This document shows positions 26,148 to 35,609 of a stretch of DNA of 37,041 bases, in pieces. The translations under genes were made by a program, and so were the position numbers. The notes below the pieces were generated by a model. It saw only the letters and a list, made by a program, of their open reading frames with translations, had not been told where the DNA came from and did no database searches. Position 1 is the stretch's first letter, and every line of letters starts with the position of its first letter. The stretch spans positions 1 to 37,041 of the forward strand of contig CACZNC010000061.1 of assembly GCA_902782445.1 (NCBI GenBank). The letters are read 5' to 3'. The DNA is from an uncultured Ruminococcus sp. (GTDB lineage: Bacteria; Bacillota; Clostridia; Oscillospirales; CAG-272).

Positions 26148-26690
26148 TCAAATGATCTCGATCTGACAGCTTGCCATGGTCTCCAGCGCGGCGGCATGCT
26201 TTTCGGGGGTGACGCCGGCGCAGCAGTCCCCGCGGACGGAGATCTCCGCCTCCGGGAAACGGGCTTTCAGCAGCATGGCGTTGGAGACGACGCAGATATC
26301 GGTGCAGAGGCCGCAGAGTTCGACGGAAAAAGGCTCGTCCCCGCTCAGTTCTTCGACGATCCCGGGGAGGCGGGTGCTTCCGAAGGTGGGCTTTTCCACG
26401 AAGACCGCGCCGCCGAGCAGGCTCATGATCTCCGGCCGGATCCGCCATCCTTCGGTGCCGCGGATGCAGTGGGGGACGGGGAGCTTTCTGCCCTCCCGGG
26501 TCTTCATATAGTCCTCCCCGTGGGTGTCGAGGGTGGCGATGACACACTCGCCGTCTTCGAGGGCTTTTCTGACGCGGTTCACGACGTTCGGGACGATGGA
26601 AACCGCTTCGGGCGTGCCGAGGGCGCCGTCGATGAAGTCGTTCTGCATGTCGACGAGGATGAGGAATTTCTTTTCTTTCTTCGGTTCCAT
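26148..26690 (-). CDS. pncA: Nicotinamidase, cysteine hydrolase family
   Basis: 180 residues; hydrolyses nicotinamide to nicotinate and ammonia. Catalytic residues are visible: Asp14 (ValAspMetGlnAsnAspPhe), Lys100 and Cys133 (Cys-Thr-Asp-Ile-Cys-Val). Metal ligands Asp55, His57 and His74 are in place. The isochorismatase-like superfamily includes other amidases, but the adjoining pncB makes nicotinamidase by far the best reading. The start has GAGGCG upstream, within the 21-base gap after the histidine kinase gene; there is no room for a typical separate promoter there, so it is likely read through from the two-component genes. Confidence 0.92.
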   Translation of the reverse strand: MEPKKEKKFLILVDMQNDFIDGALGTPEAVSIVPNVVNRVRKALEDGECVIATLDTHGEDYMKTREGRKLPVPHCIRGTEGWRIRPEIMSLLGGAVFVEKPTFGSTRLPGIVEELSGDEPFSVELCGLCTDICVVSNAMLLKARFPEAEISVRGDCCAGVTPEKHAAALETMASCQIEII

Positions 26691-26711
26691 AGCGAATCGC
26701 CTCGTTTGATT

Positions 26712-28496
<1,785 letters not shown>

Positions 28497-28500
28497 TGGA

Positions 28501-29184
28501 TCACACATCCTCTCCCGTAAATCGGTATCCGATGCCGCGGACGGTCTCGATCATGCCCCCCGCCTCGCCGAGCTTCTGTCTCAGCGTGCGGACATGGACG
28601 TCCAGCGTGCGGTTTTCCCTCTCCGCCTCGAATCCCCAGACCCGGTCCATCAGGACGGATCGGGTGAGGACCTTGCCCCGGTTTTCGAGCAGGAGGCAGA
28701 GCAGGTTGTATTCCTTGTAGGTCAGGGCTACGTCCGCTCCGTTCACGCGGATCTCGTGGCGGTCGGGGCAGACGAAGAGGGGGCCGGCGCGGTATTCCCG
28801 GGCTCCCTGTTCCGCGTCGGTCCGGCGGCGTCTCAGAAGGGCGCGGATCCGGGCGGCGAGCTCCATCATGCCGAAGGGTTTGGAGACATAGTCGTCGGCT
28901 CCGGCGTCCAGTCCCTCCACCCGGTCGTATTCGCTGTTCTTGGCGGTCAGCATGATGACGGGCAGGGCCGACGTGGCGGGTGAGCGGCGGAGCTGTTTCA
29001 GAACGGAGATGCCGTCCTCCTCCGGGAGCATCACGTCGAGCAGGACGAGTTCGGGCATCCGTTTCCGTACCGCCGCGCGGAATTCCTCCGCCGTCCCGAA
29101 GCCCTCGGCCTCCCATCCCTGACTGCACAGGGCGTAGACCACCAGCTTCCGGATGCTTTCGTCGTCTTCGAGAAGGTAGATCAA
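28501..29184 (-). CDS. phoB: PhoB/PhoP-like response regulator
   Basis: 227 residues from a TTG at 29184. Receiver domain with acidic pocket Glu6-Asp7-Asp8 and phosphoacceptor Asp50 (Leu-Leu-Asp-Val-Met-Leu-Pro), then an OmpR-type winged helix with Arg-Thr-Leu-Asp-Val-His-Val-Arg and Thr-Val-Arg-Gly-Ile-Gly-Tyr-Arg-Phe. The frame is open to an ATG at 29262, but that would add about 26 residues foreign to the family; AGGGGG lies upstream of the TTG, where the receiver fold begins. Four bases separate its stop from the kinase start. It likely binds the TTTTAC repeats upstream of the divergent transporter gene. The gene symbol is by analogy; phoP is the Bacillus name. Confidence 0.88.
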   Translation of the reverse strand: MIYLLEDDESIRKLVVYALCSQGWEAEGFGTAEEFRAAVRKRMPELVLLDVMLPEEDGISVLKQLRRSPATSALPVIMLTAKNSEYDRVEGLDAGADDYVSKPFGMMELAARIRALLRRRRTDAEQGAREYRAGPLFVCPDRHEIRVNGADVALTYKEYNLLCLLLENRGKVLTRSVLMDRVWGFEAERENRTLDVHVRTLRQKLGEAGGMIETVRGIGYRFTGEDV

Positions 29185-29337
29185 GCGGCAGAACCCCCTT
29201 TTCCCCCAGAATGAGCGGACTCCACGGGGGCGCTGCGGATCCCGGCCGGACTTCGGGCGCAAAAGCCGCCTTCCCCCTTTTTATGATACCACAACCCGGC
29301 CCGGTTGTAAAGCGATAAACAGCGATTTTGCGCCGAA

Positions 29338-29393
29338 TTTTACATGGATTTTACCTGAACCGGGCGGCGGATTTAACGCGGAGGGGGTAGAAT
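29338..29393 (+). promoter_or_regulatory. Pho-box-like repeats and -10 box of the Na/Pi transporter gene
   Basis: TTTTACA (29338) and TTTTACC (29349) are direct repeats 11 bp apart, with a third TTTAAC at 29372, 23 bp further. A -10 box TAGAAT lies at 29388-29393, and no -35 box at the right distance. PhoP/PhoB boxes of Firmicutes are TTAACA-like repeats with an 11-bp period replacing the -35 region, so an activator-dependent promoter is likely. Confidence 0.65.
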
Positions 29394-29467
29394 GCGGGTG
29401 TGGAAACAGAATCAAGGGATAAAGAAGTACCCTCGGAAGAAAAAGAAAGAAAAAGAAAGGGAAACAC

Positions 29468-31216
29468 ATGGGATTTTCCGAAATCGTCACGCTTCTCAGC
29501 GGCGTCGCGCTCTTCCTCTTCGGCATGAGCCTCATGGGGGACGGGCTGAAAAAGATCGCGGGAAGCAAGCTCGAACTGATCCTCTACCGGCTCTCGGGCA
29601 CGCCTCTCAGAGGAGTCCTGCTCGGGACCGCCGTCACCGCCGTGATCCAGTCCTCCTGCGCCACCTCCGTCATGACCGTCGGATTCGTCAACTCCGGCAT
29701 GATGAAGGTGCGGCAGGCGGTGAGCGTCGTGCTGGGCGCCATCCTCGGCACCTCCATCACCGGCTGGATCATCTGCCTCAGCTATATGGGCAACGGCGGC
29801 ATCGGGAGCATCTTCTCCACGGCCACCCTCACGGGAGCGGTCGCCGTCTCGGGGATCATCATCCGCATGTTCGTGAAGAAGCCCTGGGCCCGCCACATCG
29901 GCGACATCATGATGGGATTCGCGGTGCTGATGTTCGGCATGAGCACCATGAGCAAGTCCGTCGGATCCCTCGGCAGCGATCCCGGATTCCGCGGCATGCT
30001 CACCTCGATGGAGAGCCCGGTGATCGGCATTCTGGCCGGCGCGGTCTTCACGGCGGTGCTCCAGTCCGCGTCCGCCGCCGTCGGTATCGTGCAGGCTCTC
30101 TCCGCGACGGGAGCCATGAGCTTTTCGACCGCCCTGCCCCTCCTCATGGGCGTCGCCATCGGTGCGTCCGCGCCCGTGCTGCTCTCCGCCATCGGCGCGA
30201 ACACGGAGGGCAAGAGAGCGGCTCTGATCTATCCCGTGGCGGGAGCGGTATCCACCCTCGCCTGCGCCGCGATCTTCTATATCGCCGACGCGATCTTCGG
30301 CTTCCCGATCATGAACGACACCGTGGATCCCGTGCGGGTCGCGATGGTGAACACTGTTCTGCGCTTCGGGATGGTGCTGATCGCCATGCCCTTCTCCGAC
30401 GTCATCGAGGCCCTCGTCACCCTGATCGTCCCCGTGGGAAAGGCGGCGGCCGAGGATCCCTCCCTGCGCCTCGAGGACCGCTTCATCGCCCATCCCGCCA
30501 TCGCCGTGGAGCAGAGCCGCCTGACGGTCAACGCCATGGCCGACACCGCCCGCGAAGCGCTGGAGGATTCGCTCAAGCTGCTCTCCGGCTTCAGCGAGGA
30601 GGGATTCAAGAAGGTCCAGGAAAAGGAAGAGGCGGGGGACCGCTACGAGGACGCGCTGGGCTCCTATCTGGTCAAGCTGACGGGCCACGAGCTGACGGAG
30701 CGGCAGAACAAGGACGTCTCGGCCTATCTGCACACCCTCTCCGACTTCGAGCGGATCTCCGACCACGCCCTGAACATCGCGGAGAGCGCGCAGGAGATCA
30801 AGGACAAGGGGATCACCTTCTCCGGGGACGCCATGCGGGAACTGAGCGTCACCGAGGACGCGATCCGGGAGATCGTCGGGCTGGCTTTCGGCGCGTTCAT
30901 CGACCGGGATCTGGACGCCGCGACCCGGGTGGAGCCCCTCGAAGAGCTGATCGACGAGCTCTGCGACACGATGAAGCTGCATCACGTGGAGCGTCTCCAG
31001 CGCGGGGAATGCACGATCCATCAGGGATATGTGTGGGCGGACCTTCTCACGAATTTCGAGCGGGTTTCCGACCACTGCTCGAACATCGCCGTAGCCATGA
31101 TCGAGCTGGAAGCGGACGAATTCGACACCCACGAATATATCAACCGTCTGCGGGAGAAGCGGACGCCCGATTTTGAGCGGCAGTTCGAGGAGTACCGGGC
31201 GAAGTACGCGATCTGA
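29468..31216 (+). CDS. nptA: Na+/phosphate cotransporter with PhoU domain
   Basis: 582 residues. Two inverted halves of the Na/Pi cotransporter family carry the GlnSerSer-type motifs Ile-Gln-Ser-Ser-Cys (60-64) and Leu-Gln-Ser-Ala-Ser-Ala (198-203); about eight membrane helices run to residue 330. A cytoplasmic helical PhoU-like domain (about 350-560) follows, with Asp-Phe-Glu-Arg-(Ile/Val)-(Ser)-Asp-His in both bundles, the metal-binding PhoU signature. Imports phosphate with sodium. AAAGGG lies six bases upstream of the ATG. It is divergent from the PhoB/PhoR-like pair and has Pho-box-like repeats in its promoter. The symbol nptA follows the family name; yjbB is another. Confidence 0.9.
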   Translation: MGFSEIVTLLSGVALFLFGMSLMGDGLKKIAGSKLELILYRLSGTPLRGVLLGTAVTAVIQSSCATSVMTVGFVNSGMMKVRQAVSVVLGAILGTSITGWIICLSYMGNGGIGSIFSTATLTGAVAVSGIIIRMFVKKPWARHIGDIMMGFAVLMFGMSTMSKSVGSLGSDPGFRGMLTSMESPVIGILAGAVFTAVLQSASAAVGIVQALSATGAMSFSTALPLLMGVAIGASAPVLLSAIGANTEGKRAALIYPVAGAVSTLACAAIFYIADAIFGFPIMNDTVDPVRVAMVNTVLRFGMVLIAMPFSDVIEALVTLIVPVGKAAAEDPSLRLEDRFIAHPAIAVEQSRLTVNAMADTAREALEDSLKLLSGFSEEGFKKVQEKEEAGDRYEDALGSYLVKLTGHELTERQNKDVSAYLHTLSDFERISDHALNIAESAQEIKDKGITFSGDAMRELSVTEDAIREIVGLAFGAFIDRDLDAATRVEPLEELIDELCDTMKLHHVERLQRGECTIHQGYVWADLLTNFERVSDHCSNIAVAMIELEADEFDTHEYINRLREKRTPDFERQFEEYRAKYAI

Positions 31217-31257
31217 GAATTATCTGTGGTTCTGAATGGTGTGCCTGCGTCTCTGAA

Positions 31258-31633
31258 TGACGTGCGGTGCGGAATTTGAGGTTGTATTTTGTGGGTAAAG
31301 GAGTCGGCGTTGGACGCGCGTCTCCGTATCGAAAACCTCTTTCCCATCCTCGCGCGCTTCTGCTGATTCAGACATAACGAGCGGAACATAGAGCCAACCC
31401 CGCGCGGTCTCCGGTGTGCGGCTGAACCCGTGCGCAGAACAATGTTCTACGCACCGACGCAGTCGTGCTGGCTCCGGCGGTGTTTCAGGCGCGCATTGAA
31501 CAGGACGCGTGTTCGGGAAGCCGGGATTGTTATCCTGTCCTCGCGCACTTGAGCGGATTCAGACCGGGGGCGAACAGAATCGAAAAAGCGAAAACCGTCA
31601 GAGTTGAACTTGAAGTTCTCCCTGACGGTGTTT
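31258..31633 (+). repeat. Mosaic repeat R12 (arm type c)
   Basis: Distal module GTGCGGAATTTGAGG with AAAGGAGTCGGC, core, hairpin AGAAC-aat-GTTCT (31436-31448) with the ACCGACGCAGTCGTGCTGG insert, and arm c with CCGTCAG/CTGACGG (31595-31628) before the parS-like site. Confidence 0.85.
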
Positions 31634-31649
31634 TGTTTCACGTGGAACA
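31634..31649. other. parS-like site 9 (Bacillus-type sequence)
   Basis: TGTTTCACGTGGAACA; its reverse complement TGTTCCACGTGAAACA is the sequence given for Bacillus subtilis parS sites. It is shared by the inverted pair R12/R13. Confidence 0.87.
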
Positions 31650-31948
31650 TTACCCAGAAGCCCTTGTTTTTCTTCCCCCGCGCGAGGACAGACAATCAGA
31701 TCCGGAATCCAAAATACGCGACAACGCCGATTGCGCGACTGAATTTCTGCCGCAAGGCCGCAGGATTTATCCTGCGCATGTTTCAGCTGCACGTGCAGAG
31801 ACCGCGCGAGGTTGTCCCCGTGTTTCGCTCGTCATGTCTGAATCTATCGGGACCCGCGGGGATCGCTCCCTGTTTCAGCTTCAAAACCGCGCGTCCCGAC
31901 GCCGACTCCTTACCCATAAAATACACCCTCAAATCCCGCAGAGCACGT
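31650..31948 (-). repeat. Mosaic repeat R13 (arm type b)
   Basis: Inverted partner of R12: arm b (GAGGACAGACAATCAGATCC, GCGACAACGCCGATTGCGC), central hairpin GCAGGATTTATCCTGC (31760-31775), core, distal AAATCCCGCA and a duplicated CACGTCA/CACATCATCCG motif to about 31978. AATTCCTCATT and CTAGCCTCTAACCGC simple sequence runs to 32040. Confidence 0.85.
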
Positions 31949-32046
31949 CAATCCGGAACAGACAGCACATCATCCGACAATTCCTAATTCCTCATTCCCA
32001 ATTTCACGTTCTACTAGCCTCTAACCGCTAGCCACTCCTAACTCAT

Positions 32047-32619
32047 TCACCCGAACAGCCTGAAACTCGAGATCTTGTCCAGCGCGGTGCTGAGCTTGTC
32101 GAGGAGGTTCATCACGTCGTCGAGACGGGTGAGGAGATTGTTGATGGCCTCGGGATCCAGCCGCGAAACCTTGTCGAGAGCCCCCGAAAGACCGTCCAGT
32201 TCCCCGTCCAGCTTTCGGAGCAGTCCGTTCACCGCTTCCGGATCCAGCGCGGCGGCGTTCTTCGCGGCTTCGGACACCCCGGCCAGCGCGTCTTTCAGGC
32301 TCGCGACCACCTCTTTCAGCTCCTCGGGATCGGAGGCGGCCAGCAGCTTCGACGCCGCGGAATTCAGCTGGGTGCTCTGCTCGGCGGCCCGGTGCACGTC
32401 CGTCCGGATCGTGTCGAGGGTCTCGAATCCCTCCGAAAGCTCCGCCCGCAGTTCGGCAGTCAGCCGGGCGTTCTCCCGCGCGGTACGCGTCCCGATGAAG
32501 AGGAGCGCGAGGGTCGGCACCGCGAAAAGGACCAGAAGGACCGTCCGGATCCGCGCGTGGATCAGCGCCTTCTTCTGCAGTCCGACAAGTTCCTCCATCG
32601 TTCCGGTTTTCTCTTCCAT
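32047..32619 (-). CDS. Small membrane-anchored coiled-coil protein, unknown function
   Basis: 190 residues. A short cytoplasmic stretch is followed by one membrane helix (about 25-43) and a long helical region, rich in heptad-like Leu/Asp/Ala patterns, with two similar segments around Leu-Asp-Pro-Glu-Ala-(Val/Ile)-Asn-(Gly/Asn)-Leu-Leu (about 124-133 and 154-163). This suggests a rod outside the membrane, similar in look to MlaD/MCE-associated or chemotaxis-like coiled coils, but I do not recognise a family. AGGAGG lies ten bases before the ATG. It is divergent from the lysine cluster, with a family B repeat and the riboswitch leader between them. No partner gene is evident. Confidence 0.7.
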   Translation of the reverse strand: MEEKTGTMEELVGLQKKALIHARIRTVLLVLFAVPTLALLFIGTRTARENARLTAELRAELSEGFETLDTIRTDVHRAAEQSTQLNSAASKLLAASDPEELKEVVASLKDALAGVSEAAKNAAALDPEAVNGLLRKLDGELDGLSGALDKVSRLDPEAINNLLTRLDDVMNLLDKLSTALDKISSFRLFG

Positions 32620-32652
32620 CCGTTTCCGTCCTCCTGTTTATTGATTCTTTAT

Positions 32653-32868
32653 CCCTTCTAAGGGGAGACGCGGCTTCTTGAAAGAAGCCTGGCAAGAACT
32701 TCAATTGGGGGTAGGACATGGTTATACCAATTAAGTGCGTTTGAACCTTGGCACACCAATATAGCTATCCAACCTTATCAGAGTTATCGCACGCGAGCTC
32801 ACAATCATAGATTGTTCGCATTCTACGGGAAGCGATCGAAACCCATGAAGTCAGTTTCAATAGAAGGG
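32653..32868 (+). repeat. Dispersed repeat family B, copy 2
   Basis: 216 bp with imperfect ends CCCTTCTA (32653) and TAGAAGGG (32861). Internal hairpins: GGCTTCTT/AAGAAGCC (32672-32689), AATTGG/CCAATT, ACAATC/GATTGT. The right end continues as AAACAGTATGA, the same sequence that forms the ribosome-binding region and start of dapB in copy 3, but no gene starts here (the frame closes after 23 codons). Confidence 0.82.
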
Positions 32869-33057
32869 AAACAGTATGATTTATTGTATCACGCTCCACG
32901 CGAAAGGACAAGAGTCGGATTCTGTCGCGTGTGCAAACAAATTGTAAAAACCCCTGCTCCGCCGCCCCGGAAATGCAAAAACGGGCCTCCCGGGAGCCGG
33001 GATTTGGTTATTCCTACGATTTCGCGGGCAGAGGTGCGGGAATCCGGGTATGCGGGC

Positions 33058-33086
33058 TTGACAAGAGGGCGGGTTTATGCTAAAAT
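33058..33086 (+). promoter_or_regulatory. Promoter of the dapA transcript
   Basis: TTGACA, 17 bases ending in TGC, TAAAAT. Transcription should start near 33093, giving a leader of about 305 bases with the riboswitch. Confidence 0.9.
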
Positions 33087-33098
33087 CGTACTGTATAT

Positions 33099-33292
33099 TC
33101 GGGAGATAGAGGCGCGCTCTGTCAAGAGTACCGCACATCACGGCTGCCGGATCCGCGATTTCACGATTTCGGATCATCGCCGTGCGGGAAAGGGGCGGGC
33201 GCCGAAGCGGGACTTCCTGCGGCGGGAGGTTTCGCTGGCCGCGGGGAGAAGATCCTCCCGGCTGTCGCAGAAATGCGGAGCGCTATCGTCCT
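33099..33292 (+). ncRNA. Lysine riboswitch aptamer (L box)
   Basis: The lysine-riboswitch landmarks occur in order: AGATAGAGGCGCG (33104-33116), CAAGAGTA (33123-33130), GAAAGGGG then GCCGAAGC (33188-33208), GCTGGCCG (33234-33241), and a closing GCTATC that pairs with GATAG of the first motif to make P1. This matches the layout of the Bacillus lysC leader. It lies just after the promoter and before a terminator and dapA. By family, lysine binding favours the terminator and so lowers expression of lysine synthesis. Confidence 0.95.
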
Positions 33293-33341
33293 TTGATCCG
33301 GCTCCCCGGCATTTTTATGCGGCGGGGGGATCCGGCATTCA

Positions 33342-33384
33342 GAGAACGGTCTTGGCGGCTTCGCTTCCGTTCTCCTTTTGTTTT
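33342..33384 (+). terminator. Riboswitch-controlled terminator
   Basis: GAGAACGG (33342-33349) pairs with CCGTTCTC (33367-33374), followed by CTTTTGTTTT. It stands between the lysine aptamer and the dapA ribosome binding site GAGAGG, so it is the likely expression platform. Confidence 0.88.
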
Positions 33385-33397
33385 GAGAGGAATTGTT

Positions 33398-34285
33398 ATG
33401 AAGAACACCGTTTTTCTGGGAGCCGCAACCGCTCTCGTCACCCCCCTGACCGCCGACGGCGTGGACTACGACGCCTTCGCCGACCTCATCGAATGGCAGA
33501 TCGCCGAGGGGATCGACGCCCTCGTGATCGCCGGGACCACGGGCGAGGGATCCACGCTGTCCGACGAGGAGCACCGGGCCGTGCTCAAATTCTCGGCGGA
33601 GCAGATCCGGAGCCGGGTCCCCGTCATCGCCGGAACGGGATCCAACGACACCGCCTACGCCATCGACCTCACGAAATACGCCTGCGAGGCGGGATGCGAC
33701 GCCATGCTGCTGGTCACGCCCTACTACAACAAGGCCACCCAGAAGGGACTTCTCGCCTCCTTCAAGGCCGTCGCCGACGCCTCGACCAAACCCTGCATCC
33801 TCTACAACGTCCCGAGCCGCACCGGATGCAACCTCCTCCCCGCCACCACCGCCGCCCTCGCCGGACATCCGAACATCGTCGGCATCAAGGAGGCCAGCGG
33901 CAATATCTCCCAGATCGCGGAGGAAGCGGCTCTCTGCGGCGATCAGATCGACATCTACTCCGGCAACGACGACCAGATCGTCCCCATCCTCTCCCTGGGC
34001 GGCGGCGGCGTGATCTCCGTGCTCTCGAATCTGCTGCCGAAGGAGACCTCCCTCCTCTGCCGCAAATGGCGCGAAGGGGACGCGAAGGCCGCCCTCGACA
34101 TGCAGCTGAAATACCTGCCCCTGGTGAACGCCCTCTTCTCCGAGGTCAACCCGATCCCCGTCAAGGCCGCGATGGCAAGAATGGGCTTCGGCAAGAACGT
34201 CCTCCGCCTGCCCCTCACCCCGATGGAGGAGGAACACGAGGAAAAGCTCCTCGCCGAAATGAGAAAGGTCGGGATCAAAGTATGA
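33398..34285 (+). CDS. dapA: 4-Hydroxy-tetrahydrodipicolinate synthase
   Basis: 295 residues; condenses pyruvate and aspartate semialdehyde, the first step of the lysine/diaminopimelate branch. Catalytic residues are all present: Gly-Thr-Thr-Gly-Glu (46-50), Tyr109-Tyr110, Tyr136 in Leu-Tyr-Asn-Val-Pro-Ser-Arg (Arg141) and the Schiff-base Lys164 in Gly-Ile-Lys-Glu-Ala. The length is typical. The ATG has GAGAGG eight bases upstream; longer frames to the left run through the riboswitch and are not coding. It is controlled by the lysine riboswitch and followed by dapB and ddh on the same strand, each separated by repeats. Confidence 0.96.
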   Translation: MKNTVFLGAATALVTPLTADGVDYDAFADLIEWQIAEGIDALVIAGTTGEGSTLSDEEHRAVLKFSAEQIRSRVPVIAGTGSNDTAYAIDLTKYACEAGCDAMLLVTPYYNKATQKGLLASFKAVADASTKPCILYNVPSRTGCNLLPATTAALAGHPNIVGIKEASGNISQIAEEAALCGDQIDIYSGNDDQIVPILSLGGGGVISVLSNLLPKETSLLCRKWREGDAKAALDMQLKYLPLVNALFSEVNPIPVKAAMARMGFGKNVLRLPLTPMEEEHEEKLLAEMRKVGIKV

Positions 34286-34289
34286 TCCT

Positions 34290-34510
34290 CTCTCCCTTCA
34301 AAGGAGTTACGCGGCTTCTTTGAAAAGAAGCCTGGCAAGAAACTTCAATTGGGGCAGGACAGGGCTGCCGCCATTTCGTTCAGTCTATGTCCGCACACCA
34401 ATATAGTCATCCAACCTTATCAGAGTTATCGTTCGTGAGCTCACAATCATAGATTGTTCGCACTCTACGGAGAGCGATCGAAACCCATGAAGACAGCTTC
34501 AAAAAAGGAA
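34290..34510 (+). repeat. Dispersed repeat family B, copy 3 (dapB leader)
   Basis: Begins with CTCCCTTCAAAGG and the hairpin GGCTTCTT-tgaa-AAGAAGCC (34313-34332), then CACACCAATATAG, CCAACCTTATCAGAG, ACAATC/GATTGT and GCGATCGAAACCCATGAAG. It fills the space from the dapA stop to the ribosome binding site of dapB. The segment at about 34360-34395 differs from the other copies and lacks the CCAATT half of the hairpin. Confidence 0.82.
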
Positions 34511-34516
34511 AACAGT

Positions 34517-35293
34517 ATGAAAATCATTGTCTCCGGCATTCTCGGGCACATGGGCGGCGAAGTCCTCGCGCTGGCGGAAAAGGGAGTCCGCGGAGCTTCG
34601 GCCGTCGGAGGCGTGGATCCCATGATTTCCGGGACCCCTTCCCTCCCCGTGCCCGCAGTCCCCTCCTTCGCCGCCGCGGATGCGGACCCTGAACTTGCGG
34701 GGATCTTCCGCTCCGCCGACTGCATCGTCGATTTCAGCCGCCACGACGGGACCCCCGCCCTGCTGGACTACGCCCTGAAATACGGCATCCCCGCCGTCAT
34801 CGCCACCACCGGCCACACGGAAGAGGAGACCGGGGCGATCCGGGAAGCCGCGAAGGAGATCCCCGTCTTCTTCTCCGCCAATATGTCCCTCGGCATCGCC
34901 CTCCTCGTGGAGCTGGCCAAGCAGGCCGCCGCCGCCATGCCCGAAGCCGAGATCGAGATCGTCGAGAAGCACCACGACCGCAAGCTCGACGCCCCCAGCG
35001 GCACCGCCCTCATGCTGGCCGAGGCCATCCGGGAAGTCCGCCCCGCCGCCTATCCCGTCACCGGAAGAAGCGGACACGCCAGGCGCACCGCGGACGAGAT
35101 CGGCATCCACGCCATCCGCATGGGGAACATCGTCGGCGAACACGAGGTCATCATCGGCACGCCGAATCAGACGATCACACTGAAGCACGAGGCCCACAGC
35201 AGAGCCCTGTTCGCCGAAGGAGCCCTCGCCGCCGCCGGGTTCCTCATCGGAAAGGGCCCGGGACTCTATACGATGAAGGACCTGGTGGGCTGA
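34517..35293 (+). CDS. dapB: 4-Hydroxy-tetrahydrodipicolinate reductase
   Basis: 258 residues; reduces the DapA product to tetrahydrodipicolinate with NAD(P)H. Nucleotide motif Gly-Ile-Leu-Gly-His-Met-Gly (7-13), where the usual Gly-x-x-Gly-x-(Met)-Gly is kept, and the substrate motif Lys-His-His-Asp-Arg-Lys-Leu-Asp-Ala-Pro-Ser-Gly-Thr-Ala (151-164) with the catalytic His and Lys. I start at the ATG at 34517 with AAGGAA upstream; the frame runs further left into repeat B copy 3, which is not coding. The upstream hairpins of the repeat could affect its translation. Second gene of the lysine cluster. Confidence 0.95.
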   Translation: MKIIVSGILGHMGGEVLALAEKGVRGASAVGGVDPMISGTPSLPVPAVPSFAAADADPELAGIFRSADCIVDFSRHDGTPALLDYALKYGIPAVIATTGHTEEETGAIREAAKEIPVFFSANMSLGIALLVELAKQAAAAMPEAEIEIVEKHHDRKLDAPSGTALMLAEAIREVRPAAYPVTGRSGHARRTADEIGIHAIRMGNIVGEHEVIIGTPNQTITLKHEAHSRALFAEGALAAAGFLIGKGPGLYTMKDLVG

Positions 35294-35309
35294 GCGAAAC
35301 AAACGCTTC

Positions 35310-35560
35310 CGTATTTCAGGAAATCAGAATTTCGGTTTCGCCCAAACAGATTTTTGATCGCGCGGTTCTGTCTGCACGTCTGTCTGAATCTGAACATGTG
35401 CGCGAAGAAGCAGTTACATTTTCTGTTTTCCGTCGGCGCGTCCCGTGTAATGCGCGCCTGAATCTCCGCCGCAAGGCCAGCACGTCTGCGTGACTGCGTC
35501 GACGCGGCGCAGGGACATAAATCCGAAAGGCGCAGCCTTTCATTCCTCTTCCCGTGGAAC
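35310..35560 (-). repeat. Mosaic repeat R14 (third distal module, no parS site)
   Basis: Inverted and truncated family member. The right end has GAAAGGC-tgc-GCCTTTC (on the minus strand) and ATGTCCCTGCGCCGCGTCGACGC, as in R9. The core hairpin is replaced by AGCACGTCTGCGTGACTGCG. Bases 35561-35609 before ddh carry ACAAACGGTTCACGTTTGT and TTATCTCGGAGAGATAA inverted repeats; the last includes the ribosome binding site of ddh. Confidence 0.75.
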
Positions 35561-35609
35561 GGGATCAATTCACAAACGGTTCACGTTTGTTATCTCGGAG
35601 AGATAATCT

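Noticed and set aside
29185..29262. Longer start for the response regulator at 29262
   Set aside because: The extra residues precede the first strand of the receiver fold and have no family counterpart; a TTG with a ribosome binding site fits better.
32812..34323. Open frame of 503 codons across the dapA region
   Set aside because: It runs through family B repeat, promoter and lysine riboswitch and overlaps dapA in another frame; the protein is Arg/Pro-rich as expected of a shadow in GC-rich DNA.
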